Positions 18,097-25,739 of a DNA stretch of 28,479 nt are shown piece by piece. The notes below the pieces were generated by a model, which was given only the letters and a program-made list of their open reading frames with translations, ran no database searches and was not told where the DNA came from. The position numbers and the translations under genes are program-made. Every line of letters begins with the position of its first letter. The stretch's first letter is position 1. Origin of the DNA: a virus. Location: IMG/VR virus record IMGVR_UViG_3300042516_000958, positions 1 to 28,479 of that record; one strand, 5' to 3'.

Positions 18097-18128
18097 AACC
18101 CCTATCGTCCTGATGGGGGTTTTTGTTT
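18097..18128 (+). terminator. Strong rho-independent terminator
   Basis: A 10-bp stem AACCCC-T-ATC / GAT-G-GGGGTT (one T-G wobble) with loop GTCCT, followed by TTTTTGTTT. It ends the capsid-tail tube block before the portal region. Confidence 0.85.
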
Positions 18129-18149
18129 ATAAACAAAATCAACCCCCCT

Positions 18150-18157
18150 ATATTTAT
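18150..18157 (+). promoter_or_regulatory. ATATTTAT motif after the terminator
   Basis: Follows the strong terminator and lies 10 bases before the ATG at 18168, so transcription of the portal region most likely restarts here. Confidence 0.45.
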
Positions 18158-18167
18158 AACAAAAACT

Positions 18168-18548
18168 ATGATTACATTATCAGGAAATCAAATAACAGAT
18201 GTGGCATTTACCCTATACGAAAAGACAACTTTATCGGGTGCCACTTATATCTTGGATTTGTATAGTAATCAAAATCACAACCACACCCTATTATGGTTAA
18301 CAGGAGACACTACAAATAACAATATGAGGTATAACTACTTCCCAATAGATTTAACCCCTTATACGGGTTCTACTTTGATTGGGGGAACATATGATTATTT
18401 TGTATGGCAAACAACAGGTTCAACCTTATCAACTACTGGTTTAACAATCAGTGATGTGGTAGAAAGTGGGTTATGTGAAATTGTATTACCAAACATCTAC
18501 ACAGGAACGACTTATAATAACCCTAAACAGGAATATACATTTGAATAA
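18168..18548 (+). CDS. Small virion-associated protein of unknown function
   Basis: 126 residues from ATG 18168. The frame can be extended to a TTG at 18123, but that codon lies in the terminator's T-tract and upstream of the promoter-like motif, so the ATG is preferred. The protein is beta-rich, with VAFTLYEKTTLSGATYILDL, a Gly-Tyr strand pair GGTYDYFVWQTTG and the end VVESGLCEIVLP. I recognise the general pattern from small structural-region proteins of related phages but know no function. It ends two bases before the portal gene. Confidence 0.6.
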   Translation: MITLSGNQITDVAFTLYEKTTLSGATYILDLYSNQNHNHTLLWLTGDTTNNNMRYNYFPIDLTPYTGSTLIGGTYDYFVWQTTGSTLSTTGLTISDVVESGLCEIVLPNIYTGTTYNNPKQEYTFE

Positions 18549-18550
18549 TT

Positions 18551-19927
18551 ATGGAAAATAAAAAGAATAAAATAACTATGGAGGTAGAAAATACACCTGA
18601 AACACAAACTAAACAGATATTCAAAGTATTTAACTTTGGTAAAGAGTATTTGGCACCCGAATATAAATTTGATGCGAAGGATGGTTTTATACATTGGGGA
18701 ATTGATAATCAATATCCACAATATTTACTTAACCTATACAACCATTATGGTTCCCCAACACATAAGTCCATCATCAACAAGAAGTCCCGTCTAACAACAG
18801 GATATGGATTGAGAAACATAGTTGATACACAACTTCAAAACTTCGTAGATAAGAATAAATTAGAAAAAGTATTAAGACAATGTGAAATTGACTTTGAAAT
18901 ATTCAACGGATTTTGTTTTGAAATTATATGGAATAACGAGGGGAGTGATTTTACAATTCACTATATGCCATTTACTAAAATTAGAAAGGGTATTGAAAAT
19001 AAAGAAATAGATTACCCACATTTTTGGTATTCAAAGAATTGGAACGAAATTAAAAAGGAAGAATATAAACCAACTATGATTAGAAGGTTTAACCCTGATA
19101 TTAGACAAGGGAAACAATTGTTTTATTATATTGAACCAAACCCACAACAAGACGAAATCTACCCAATCCCAAACTATTCAACTACGATTAACTGGATTGA
19201 ATTGGATTATGAAATAAGTAAGTTCCATTTGAACCAAGTTAAACAGGGGTTTGCCCCTTCATTTATACTTAACTTTTCCACAGGTATTCCATCTATTGAA
19301 GAAATGGATGAATATTACAGGGACTTTAAAAGAAATTATCAAGGTGCGGAAAATTCAGGTAAGATTATTATTACATATAGTGAAGGACAAGAACAAAAAC
19401 CTGAACTAATCCCTATCCAATTAAACGATAGTGATGAAAGATTTATTATGTTACAGGATATGGTGGAAAAAAATATTGTAATGGGACACGAAATACCCCC
19501 ACAATTAGTTATTTTAACACCAGGTAAGTTAGGTTCAACAACAGAAAGACAAGAGTTATTGGGTGAATTTCAGTCATACTATATTACAACACGACAATCA
19601 CAATTAGAAGAAGGATTTAATCGTGTATTAAATTTACTATTTAGTGAAGATATAGTATTAAAAACATACGATGAGGTTGATACAATCAAAGAAGAAGATT
19701 TGGGGGTTCAAGAGAAGGCACAGGCAGAACTAAAAGGTTCAGTTGGTGGTGTTCAAGGTATTCTACAAATACAACAATCTGTATCACAAGGATTTACCAC
19801 AATAGATAGTGGTTCGGCAATCCTTGAATTGATATATGGTATTGACCCAGTAGAGGCAAGAAGAATGTTGGGGGAACCAAAACCAGTAGAACCAACTGAT
19901 AATACAAAACAAACAATTAACGGATAA
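18551..19927 (+). CDS. Portal protein
   Basis: 458 residues. It has the portal order: an acidic N-terminus, a wing region with NKKSRLTTGYGLRN (about 75-90), a Trp/Tyr-rich central part, and a stem-crown region that contains PQLVILTPGKLGSTTERQEL (about 317-336) followed by a long helix to about 360. The C-terminus is acidic and Pro-rich (GEPKPVEPTDN). The portal forms the 12-subunit ring through which DNA is packaged. It overlaps the connector gene by one base. It is unusual that it sits downstream of the capsid gene and far from the terminase. Confidence 0.85.
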   Translation: MENKKNKITMEVENTPETQTKQIFKVFNFGKEYLAPEYKFDAKDGFIHWGIDNQYPQYLLNLYNHYGSPTHKSIINKKSRLTTGYGLRNIVDTQLQNFVDKNKLEKVLRQCEIDFEIFNGFCFEIIWNNEGSDFTIHYMPFTKIRKGIENKEIDYPHFWYSKNWNEIKKEEYKPTMIRRFNPDIRQGKQLFYYIEPNPQQDEIYPIPNYSTTINWIELDYEISKFHLNQVKQGFAPSFILNFSTGIPSIEEMDEYYRDFKRNYQGAENSGKIIITYSEGQEQKPELIPIQLNDSDERFIMLQDMVEKNIVMGHEIPPQLVILTPGKLGSTTERQELLGEFQSYYITTRQSQLEEGFNRVLNLLFSEDIVLKTYDEVDTIKEEDLGVQEKAQAELKGSVGGVQGILQIQQSVSQGFTTIDSGSAILELIYGIDPVEARRMLGEPKPVEPTDNTKQTING

Positions 19928-20523
19928 TGGCAACACTAAAAGTAAAATTTATATCAACGATATATCTAAAAGAAAATACGACAATTGAAGATAATGTGGA
20001 TGATAATAAACTTGTCCCATTTATTTATTCGTCACAGGATACACATATTCAACAGGCATTGGGAACAAACTTTTACAATCGTCTTAAATCAGGTGTAACC
20101 AATAACGACTTAACTACCCTTGAAGATGATTTTTTAAGGGATTATGTCCAACCTTGTTTGGCACAATGGGTATTCTATGAGGTTTATCCGTTTCTTAACT
20201 TTAAGACAACCAATAAGGCAGTATCAAAAGAAAGTAGTGAGTTTTCCCAACCAAGTGAATTGGATGAAATAAAATATATGAGACAAACCATAAGGGATTT
20301 GGCAGAGTTTTATTTAAGAAGAATTAACCAATACCTATGTGACTTTGGTTATTTATTCCCTGAATATGAAAACCCCGACCCATATGAAAACCTACCTGCC
20401 AATAGTAAATCATATTTCAGTGGTATGTATCTTCAAAGAAGAAGTAGAACAGGGGATTTATTCCCAAATATCCCAACCTATTATGGTGATAGGTATGATT
20501 GTTATAGAAATGGTGGTTGTTAA
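19927..20523 (+). CDS. Head-tail connector-like protein (DUF6712-type)
   Basis: 198 residues. The N-terminal half reads FISTIYLKENTTIEDNVDDN and then ALGTNFYNRLKSG, followed by a long helical part (LRDYVQPCLAQWVFYEVYPF), the pattern I associate with DUF6712-type adaptor proteins of Bacteroidota phages. These occupy the place of gp6-like connectors below the portal. The C-terminus is Tyr/Arg-rich and probably unfolded. It overlaps the portal stop by one base and is followed closely by the MuF-like gene. Confidence 0.65.
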   Translation: MATLKVKFISTIYLKENTTIEDNVDDNKLVPFIYSSQDTHIQQALGTNFYNRLKSGVTNNDLTTLEDDFLRDYVQPCLAQWVFYEVYPFLNFKTTNKAVSKESSEFSQPSELDEIKYMRQTIRDLAEFYLRRINQYLCDFGYLFPEYENPDPYENLPANSKSYFSGMYLQRRSRTGDLFPNIPTYYGDRYDCYRNGGC

Positions 20524-20533
20524 AATATAGAGT

Positions 20534-21121
20534 ATGTGTAAAATAGATTATAGTTTAGAAGAGTTAATCAATCACCCCAAGTTAAGTGATGATTATAAAT
20601 TCCAAGTTTTGGAAGAAAGAATTAACGAAGAGTTATTTTTGGATTGGTTAGAAACCCAAGAATTGGGAATACCATTAGAAACACTTGGTTTAAAATTAGA
20701 CGATTTAAACGACTTTTATGATATTGATGATACAGATTATCAGTATGTAGAACAAAAGTTTAACACAGAGGAGAAATTCAGGGTAATACGACTATACAAA
20801 TACTTCGGTAATATTAGTGATAATTCCCGTCCGTTTTGTAGAACACTTGTTAGAAGAACAAACTTATCGTTGATGAGGAAAGAAGATATAGAACAACTCA
20901 ACACACAAAATCCTGGTTTTGGAAAAGGTGGTAGTGATAGTTATTCTGTCTTTAATTGGAGGGGTGGTGTAAATTGTGTTCATAAGTGGGTTAAGTATTA
21001 CTACGATGAAGAAACTATGAACTTGGTATTGGCACCCGACCAACCACAACAGACATCAGTAGATGGTAGAGTTCCATATGCGAATGGAACATTAACACCC
21101 CCACCAAGAAAAAAGGGATAA
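20534..21121 (+). CDS. MuF-like head morphogenesis C-terminal domain protein
   Basis: 195 residues. The key part is about 95-155: NSRPFCRTLVRRTNLSLMRK, a short helix DIEQLNTQNPGF, and FNWRGGVNCVHKWVKYYYD. 'RPFC', a central helix and 'GG-x-x-C-x-H-x-W' is the usual C-terminal module of Mu gpF/SPP1 gp7 minor head proteins. The Cys and His (C102, C147, H149) could bind a metal or pair. The N-terminal 90 residues are acidic and not recognised. It follows the portal and connector, a typical place for this class. Confidence 0.6.
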   Translation: MCKIDYSLEELINHPKLSDDYKFQVLEERINEELFLDWLETQELGIPLETLGLKLDDLNDFYDIDDTDYQYVEQKFNTEEKFRVIRLYKYFGNISDNSRPFCRTLVRRTNLSLMRKEDIEQLNTQNPGFGKGGSDSYSVFNWRGGVNCVHKWVKYYYDEETMNLVLAPDQPQQTSVDGRVPYANGTLTPPPRKKG

Positions 21122-21130
21122 AAACAAAAA

Positions 21131-21147
21131 TTAAAAAACAATATTTA
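21131..21147 (+). promoter_or_regulatory. AAAAAACAATATTTA promoter-like motif
   Basis: In the 31-base gap before the gene at 21153; the motif ends 5 bases before the ATG. It resembles the other late-region sites. Confidence 0.4.
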
Positions 21148-21152
21148 GTGAT

Positions 21153-21524
21153 ATGGGAACTATAGATTTATCAACATTATTTGGGGACTTGGGAATTGTA
21201 AGTGGAAACACCAATGCCAAGAACCAATATGAGTTTTATTATGGTGTTGTATGGGATGACGATACAATAACTTATAATCAATATGAGTTTTTCCAAAAGA
21301 TTGGAATGAGTAGATATGATTTCTTTAAACAATATGGGAGTGAATATGAATTTTACAAGAATACAACCGACCCAAGTATAAGTGATTATAGGACTTTTTA
21401 CGAAAACGCAGGTTTTTTTTTGTCTAATCCTCTCCCAACTGATTGGATTTTAAGGTTTGGATATTGGGAAGATGATTACTTTTGGGTAGATAGTGATAAT
21501 TGGGAAGACACCATAATAGGATAA
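21153..21524 (+). CDS. Aromatic-repeat protein of unknown function
   Basis: 123 residues. Between 25 and 95 the same aromatic unit recurs: NQYEFYY, NQYEFFQ, SRYDFFK, SEYEFYK and DYRTFYE, an '(N/R/E)Y-x-F-(F/Y)' motif roughly every 8-20 residues. The C-terminus is Trp/Asp-rich (FGYWEDDYFWVDSDNWED) and similar to the end of the 1059-residue tail protein. It lies before the large fibre gene and may help attach it, but that is a guess. No enzyme or membrane feature is visible. Confidence 0.55.
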   Translation: MGTIDLSTLFGDLGIVSGNTNAKNQYEFYYGVVWDDDTITYNQYEFFQKIGMSRYDFFKQYGSEYEFYKNTTDPSISDYRTFYENAGFFLSNPLPTDWILRFGYWEDDYFWVDSDNWEDTIIG

Positions 21525-21555
21525 TAATAAATAAAATAAAAAAATATAAAATAAA

Positions 21556-23526
21556 ATGCCAAATTTTGATTTAATTAATAATGGAGATAGTGGTTTATCA
21601 GTAAGAACCACTTTAAATGATGTAATAAACTACGTCAATACAGGGATTACAAGTGGGAGTAGTTTTACCTACATAACAGAAGACACTACACCTGGTAGTG
21701 AATTTGTAAATATATTATCACCAAGAGATGTTTATATTAGTGGTGGGACATCAGTTGAACTTGAATACTATGGTTCCCCAACAATAACAAGATACTTGAT
21801 ATTGGATGGAATGCAGAGTGCTATTTATAATGATGATTTAGTTGATAGTAGTAATTTAGTAATGGGAACTACACAAACACAAATTGATACTACAGATGGT
21901 TTAACGGGTAATAATACACAATTAACATTAGATGGTTTTGCTATCAGTATGGGGACATTTAATTCTGGTGCGACTATAAGTAGTGAATTTGTAGTTGATA
22001 TAAATGCCGATACTAAATTACAAGTAATAGATGGAACAGATAGTAGTATTGTTTCATTAATACCTACATCTATAATATCTACGGTGGATGATGGAACAAA
22101 CACATCAACACAAACAATTACATCAAATGAAGTAAATACTAATGTAACAGATGGAACAGATACATCAAGTATTGAACTAACAGAAGTAACATTAAATATT
22201 GAAGTTAATAATACATTAAAAGGGGGTCAAAGAACTTCTACAATAAGTATTAATCCAGGTGGTGTTAATGCTATAGATATGATGTCTGATGATAACGCAG
22301 GACAAACAAGTAATAGAAAACAACAATATAATAGTATTGGTGATGAAGTTAGTAATGGAACTGACACATCTTTAATAGGATTAACTACAATAGGATGGGA
22401 AATGTATAATTCCGATGGGACTTCTACAACTAATTTTAATGGTAGTAATAATAATATCACTTCTTTGATTGATAATTCTATCATATTATTTGAAGGGACA
22501 GAGGAGGCATATGGTGCTATTTTAGATGAATTAAAAGGTGAATTATATGTTATTATTCCTGATAATAGTGTAGCATCATCAGGTTTTTTTAATATATCTA
22601 ATAATATTGTTATTTATTTTACAGGTGATACTACAACCTTTATTAATATAGATATAAACCAAATTACATCAACAACACCAGGAATAGGAAATCCAGGTGG
22701 AACAACAAGATTAAGATTAAATGGTTCACAAGGTATATCAAATACTTATGTTGGTGATGGTTGTTATGTATTTACCCCCGATTTAGGTGGTGGTGGAACA
22801 GAAGTTATACCTGAAGATATTGAACCTTATACATCAAAAATTGTATTAAGTGGTGATAATATTACAATAGAAAAAATAACTAATTTAGATACATCATCAT
22901 TAGTTGTTGGTGATAATTTTGTAGATATAAATTCATCATATGGAGATACATTATCTCAATTACGAGTAGGAATGAATGGTGGAGATGGAAATAAATTTAA
23001 AACTAACGATATTAGTATTGAGGTAGGGACAGGGATTTCATTTGCACCCGACCAATCTTATCAGTGGGCAGGTGATTATGATTATACTATGACGGCATAT
23101 ACTGAAAATTATTGTTCTGGAACTGAACAATATTTATTTCAACAAAACGGAGATTATATTTCACAACTTGTCCTTGACCCCGCATCACTAAATACTGGAA
23201 CATTATTTAAGAGTGAAGATTTAGTTGTTGGTTCATCAACAATTCTATCACTTGGATATGATGGTATGGGTTCATTTGATATGACTGATGGAACAGGTAA
23301 TAGTAGTTATTTTTCATATACCCCATCAAGTTTAAATTTAGGAGTAGATGATGGTAGTAATTCAAATATCATTACATTAACATCAACTAATTTAAATATA
23401 TCAAATATACCTTCATTTGATGATGATGCTTCGGCAAGTGGTTTAACAACAGGTGATATTTACCAAACAACAGGTGGTGGGGCATCCCCACTTGATGTGG
23501 CAGGTATTCTAATGATTAAACAATAA
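21556..23526 (+). CDS. Large tail fibre/receptor-binding protein with DGT repeats
   Basis: 656 residues. Residues 150-300 carry repeats around 'DGT-(D/N)-T-S' (DGTDSS, DGTNTS, DGTDTS, NGTDTS, DGTSTT), each followed by a short hydrophobic strand, as in triple beta-helical fibre shafts; similar units (DGTGNS, DGSNSN) recur near 580-610. A Gly/Asn-rich globular part lies near 320-430. The C-terminus SFDDDASASGLTTGDIYQTT and final VAGILMIKQ form a pattern I have seen at fibre ends in this type of phage. It is the last long gene of the late block and the most likely host-recognition protein, though the 383-residue fibre is another candidate. Confidence 0.65.
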   Translation: MPNFDLINNGDSGLSVRTTLNDVINYVNTGITSGSSFTYITEDTTPGSEFVNILSPRDVYISGGTSVELEYYGSPTITRYLILDGMQSAIYNDDLVDSSNLVMGTTQTQIDTTDGLTGNNTQLTLDGFAISMGTFNSGATISSEFVVDINADTKLQVIDGTDSSIVSLIPTSIISTVDDGTNTSTQTITSNEVNTNVTDGTDTSSIELTEVTLNIEVNNTLKGGQRTSTISINPGGVNAIDMMSDDNAGQTSNRKQQYNSIGDEVSNGTDTSLIGLTTIGWEMYNSDGTSTTNFNGSNNNITSLIDNSIILFEGTEEAYGAILDELKGELYVIIPDNSVASSGFFNISNNIVIYFTGDTTTFINIDINQITSTTPGIGNPGGTTRLRLNGSQGISNTYVGDGCYVFTPDLGGGGTEVIPEDIEPYTSKIVLSGDNITIEKITNLDTSSLVVGDNFVDINSSYGDTLSQLRVGMNGGDGNKFKTNDISIEVGTGISFAPDQSYQWAGDYDYTMTAYTENYCSGTEQYLFQQNGDYISQLVLDPASLNTGTLFKSEDLVVGSSTILSLGYDGMGSFDMTDGTGNSSYFSYTPSSLNLGVDDGSNSNIITLTSTNLNISNIPSFDDDASASGLTTGDIYQTTGGGASPLDVAGILMIKQ

Positions 23527-23927
23527 TGAATAAATATTTAGATTATACGGACGATATTTGGACACCAATATATTTAGATGTAAATAAAATTGAACCCCAT
23601 ACTTTGTGGGGTTCTGTTTTATATTTAGGTATGGGTTCATCTTTAATCCCCCGACTTCAAAGTGATAAGGTTACTAAAACAACAATCGTTGAAATTGATG
23701 AGGGAACTATACAATACAATAAGGATAATAATTTACTTCAACCTGAATGGGTTATTTACTTGGATGATGTATTTACATTTAAACCCCTTGATACTTATGA
23801 TTTTATCTTTATTGATATATTCTATAAATCAACTACTAAAAGTGTGATGGAGGGGTTAATTAATAGATATAAACCATTTTTAAATGATGATGGTAAAATC
23901 TTCTATTTACAATCAGTTGTTAAATAA
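23526..23927 (+). CDS. SAM methyltransferase/spermidine synthase-like Rossmann protein
   Basis: 133 residues. Motif I is LYLGMGSSLIP (32-42), followed by TTIVEIDEGTIQ, whose acidic residues E56/D58 would bind the SAM ribose, and by a strand YDFIFIDIFY (91-100). The overall order is that of a small class I methyltransferase core or spermidine synthase-like domain, but it is too short for a complete enzyme with a substrate domain. It overlaps the fibre stop by one base, so it is made with it; a role in modifying the fibre or another virion protein is speculation. Confidence 0.5.
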   Translation: MNKYLDYTDDIWTPIYLDVNKIEPHTLWGSVLYLGMGSSLIPRLQSDKVTKTTIVEIDEGTIQYNKDNNLLQPEWVIYLDDVFTFKPLDTYDFIFIDIFYKSTTKSVMEGLINRYKPFLNDDGKIFYLQSVVK

Positions 23928-23932
23928 AACAA

Positions 23933-23971
23933 AAATCCCCAAACAGAATGGGAAAAACTGAATGGGGATTT
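23933..23971 (-). terminator. Terminator between convergent genes
   Basis: A 9-bp stem AAATCCCCA / TGGGGATTT with an inner CAG/CTG step. On the minus strand it is followed by TTTTTGTTTTA, a good T-tract for the operon ending at 24044. The plus strand has only TTTATAATC, so the structure may serve both directions unequally. Confidence 0.7.
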
Positions 23972-23977
23972 ATAATC

Positions 23978-24027
23978 GGTGTCTCGTTCTACTTCATCTT
24001 ACGATATACTTTATCTGTCCCGACACC
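23978..24027 (-). other. Long hairpin in the 3' region of the zinc-finger gene
   Basis: A 6-bp stem GGTGTC (23978-23983) / GACACC (24022-24027) with a 38-base loop, lying between the 24044 stop and the minus-strand terminator. No ORF. It could be a 3'-UTR structure; the long loop makes it weaker than the terminator. Confidence 0.3.
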
Positions 24028-24043
24028 TATACACATATACATA

Positions 24044-24508
24044 TTAAAAAGGTAATCCATCTTCACCCAAAGGTATTCCATCACCTTTTACATTATCTTC
24101 ATACCATTTTACATCTTCACTGATTGTATCTTCAATACATTTACCATCAGGGAATGTATCTTGTTCATCTTCGTTGAAGATTACATATCCATTACCGCAA
24201 CAATTAAAACAATCACTTACATCACCATCTTCGTCAAAAAAACCTTCACCATCACATCTTGGACAAGATGTATGTGTGTCCTCTTCATCAACATTAACCA
24301 TAGAGTTAAATTTATCAATAGTTTGTTGTAGTTTATCAATAGTTTGTTGTAGTTTATCTACTCGTTCGTTTGTATCCATATTTACATTAAGTAAATAGAT
24401 ATAAACTAATTTCTGTTCAGGTGTAGTATCATCACTTGATATGATTTTTATTACATCAGTAAAACTGATATTAACTAAATTTTCTTGGTTTAAGTTTGTA
24501 AATTCCAT
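24044..24508 (-). CDS. Small protein with DnaJ-type CxxCxGxG zinc finger
   Basis: 154 residues. The N-terminal 45 residues are helical, then a Gln/Lys coiled coil (45-68) that contains a tandem 7-residue repeat, KLQQTID twice. The zinc motif is CPRCDGEGF (C82, C85) and CFNCCGNGYV (C100, C103), two half-sites of a DnaJ-like cysteine-rich domain, enough for one zinc. The C-terminus is acidic. Such small proteins can act as zinc-binding adaptors; the target is unknown. It is transcribed on its own from the two-part promoter at 24577-24551. Confidence 0.6.
   Translation of the reverse strand: MEFTNLNQENLVNISFTDVIKIISSDDTTPEQKLVYIYLLNVNMDTNERVDKLQQTIDKLQQTIDKFNSMVNVDEEDTHTSCPRCDGEGFFDEDGDVSDCFNCCGNGYVIFNEDEQDTFPDGKCIEDTISEDVKWYEDNVKGDGIPLGEDGLPF
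24311..24352. repeat. Two tandem copies of a 21-bp repeat
   Basis: TTTATCAATAGTTTGTTGTAG occurs twice in a row and is followed by the first six bases of a third copy. It is in frame with the zinc-finger gene and encodes the repeated coiled-coil heptad KLQQTID. Confidence 0.9.
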
Positions 24509-24550
24509 TTTTGTTTTTTTTTAAGTTTTATTATTATTTATCCTATACTA

Positions 24551-24577
24551 ATAAATATCACGAAGTTTTGAAAAAGT
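24551..24577 (-). promoter_or_regulatory. Two-part promoter of the zinc-finger gene
   Basis: Read on the minus strand: ACTTTTTC, 11 bases, ATATTTAT, then TAGTATAGG; the start codon follows 42 bases later. Box and spacing match the site at 25702, and the bases before the box (AAAAAAAGTG) resemble an A-tract enhancer. Confidence 0.65.
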
Positions 24578-24612
24578 CACTTTTTTTGAAAAAAAAATTA
24601 AATTATTTTTTA

Positions 24613-25287
24613 TTAAAGTAAAATTTCCCTAAATCTATCCATTATTTGGGGGTTGGATTTAATCTTTTTTAATAAATCTTGAACTACCAATGATGCGTTC
24701 TGTTTGGTAAAACCATTCATTTCACTTACAATAGTAAAAGTCATACCAGGAATTAAGTAATAATCAAGAAATAACATTACCTTACTATACTTCATCTTTG
24801 GGATAGTCATAAGTAAATCTTCTAATTCCTTCCTATTTATTGTTTTTTCTTCATATAAGACACTATCGTCTTCAAGTTGGAATATATCTACATTATCTAT
24901 TTCAACTATCGTTGGACGGGAATTTAATGTTTTCTGTGAAACATTCTTTGATATTGGTAATCTAATAATATCTTTATTTATATTGAAGTAATCCAAGATA
25001 CTCCATCTAATAGTTGAATTACAATATGATACAATACTTTCCCCTCGTTGAATATCAAATTTATCTATACCACGAATTAACCCCATATTACCGACAGACA
25101 CCAGTTCATCAAATTCATTTGGTGAATTAAATTTATTGGCAATAAAAATTACCATAGGTAAAAGGGATTTGATTACCTCATCCCTTCTACCATCTTTTAA
25201 CATAGTAATTAAAGTATCATTATCGTATTTGGTATAACCTTTGGATATGTCTTTTTTGTATTGTCTAATAGATTTATTATTTTTCAT
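24613..25287 (-). CDS. Sigma-70-like RNA polymerase factor
   Basis: 224 residues. Region 2 is clear at about 40-102: MVIFIANKF, EFDELVSVGNMGLIRGIDKF, DIQRGESIVSYCNSTIRWSI, which is the core-binding and -10 recognition helix pair of sigma-70 proteins. Residues 105-125 (RLPISKNVSQKT) match the link to region 3. Region 4 is weak but a helix-turn-helix-like end is present at 170-215 (MTFTIVSEMNGFTKQNASLV). It overlaps the HNH-like gene by 11 bases and is transcribed with it. The likely role is to direct host RNA polymerase to phage promoters, perhaps including its own. Confidence 0.8.
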   Translation of the reverse strand: MKNNKSIRQYKKDISKGYTKYDNDTLITMLKDGRRDEVIKSLLPMVIFIANKFNSPNEFDELVSVGNMGLIRGIDKFDIQRGESIVSYCNSTIRWSILDYFNINKDIIRLPISKNVSQKTLNSRPTIVEIDNVDIFQLEDDSVLYEEKTINRKELEDLLMTIPKMKYSKVMLFLDYYLIPGMTFTIVSEMNGFTKQNASLVVQDLLKKIKSNPQIMDRFREILL

Positions 25288-25669
25288 CAGGTATAAATAT
25301 TAATTGATTAGTTTGTTTATCATACAAGGTATTTAAAACCTTCTTTGGATTAACCCATCTTAAATTATCTAAATCATTATTTAATTTATTACCATCAAGA
25401 TGTATCAATTTATACTTATGTATTGGATGGGGGATAAATGTTTCTGCTAATAATTTATCATAATCCAAATATTCCCCGTTGAAGAATACTTTTTTATAAC
25501 CTTTATTAAGATAAACTCTTAATATTTTATAATTATTTGTTTCAACGATAGTTCCTTCTATATTGACTATCAAACCTAAACCTGTATTAGGTATGTAATA
25601 CCAATCAAATTGGTAATAATTCATTTCTTTTTTTCTAAATTCAATTAGATTTTTCTTTGATTTCCTCAT
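25277..25669 (-). CDS. HNH-like protein (HNH_3/NUMOD type) upstream of sigma
   Basis: 130 residues. The C-terminal half has the HNH_3 layout: LLAETFIPHP (73-82), LIHLDGNKLNNDLDNLRWVN (88-107) with H90, D92, N97/N98 and N102. The usual 'H-R-L-V-A' histidine before the 'A-x-x-F-I-P' segment is replaced by Asp/Lys (YDKLLAE), so cutting activity may be weak or lost. The N-terminal half is a small strand-rich, basic domain. It overlaps the sigma gene by 11 bases, so the two are translated together. It may be a free-standing homing-type nuclease or a DNA-binding relative. Confidence 0.6.
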   Translation of the reverse strand: MRKSKKNLIEFRKKEMNYYQFDWYYIPNTGLGLIVNIEGTIVETNNYKILRVYLNKGYKKVFFNGEYLDYDKLLAETFIPHPIHKYKLIHLDGNKLNNDLDNLRWVNPKKVLNTLYDKQTNQLIFIPDEK

Positions 25670-25701
25670 TTTTAATTCCTTTTATGTTTATTGTTATATT
25701 A

Positions 25702-25728
25702 ATAAATATCTTCAAATATAGAAAAAGT
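25702..25728 (-). promoter_or_regulatory. Two-part promoter of the HNH-sigma operon
   Basis: Minus strand: ACTTTTTC, 11 bases, ATATTTAT, TAATATAAC, then the ATG 32 bases later with AAAGGA about 10 bases before it. Same boxes and spacer length as 24551, 25999 and 26070. Confidence 0.7.
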
Positions 25729-25739
25729 TAATTTTTTTA

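Noticed and set aside
18123-18167. TTG start extending the 126-residue gene upstream
   Set aside because: It lies in the terminator's T-tract and upstream of the promoter-like motif; ATG 18168 fits better.
21556-23526. CRISPR-like or intergenic DNA repeats
   Set aside because: The repeats are degenerate, in frame and encode DGT fibre units; there are no regular spacers.
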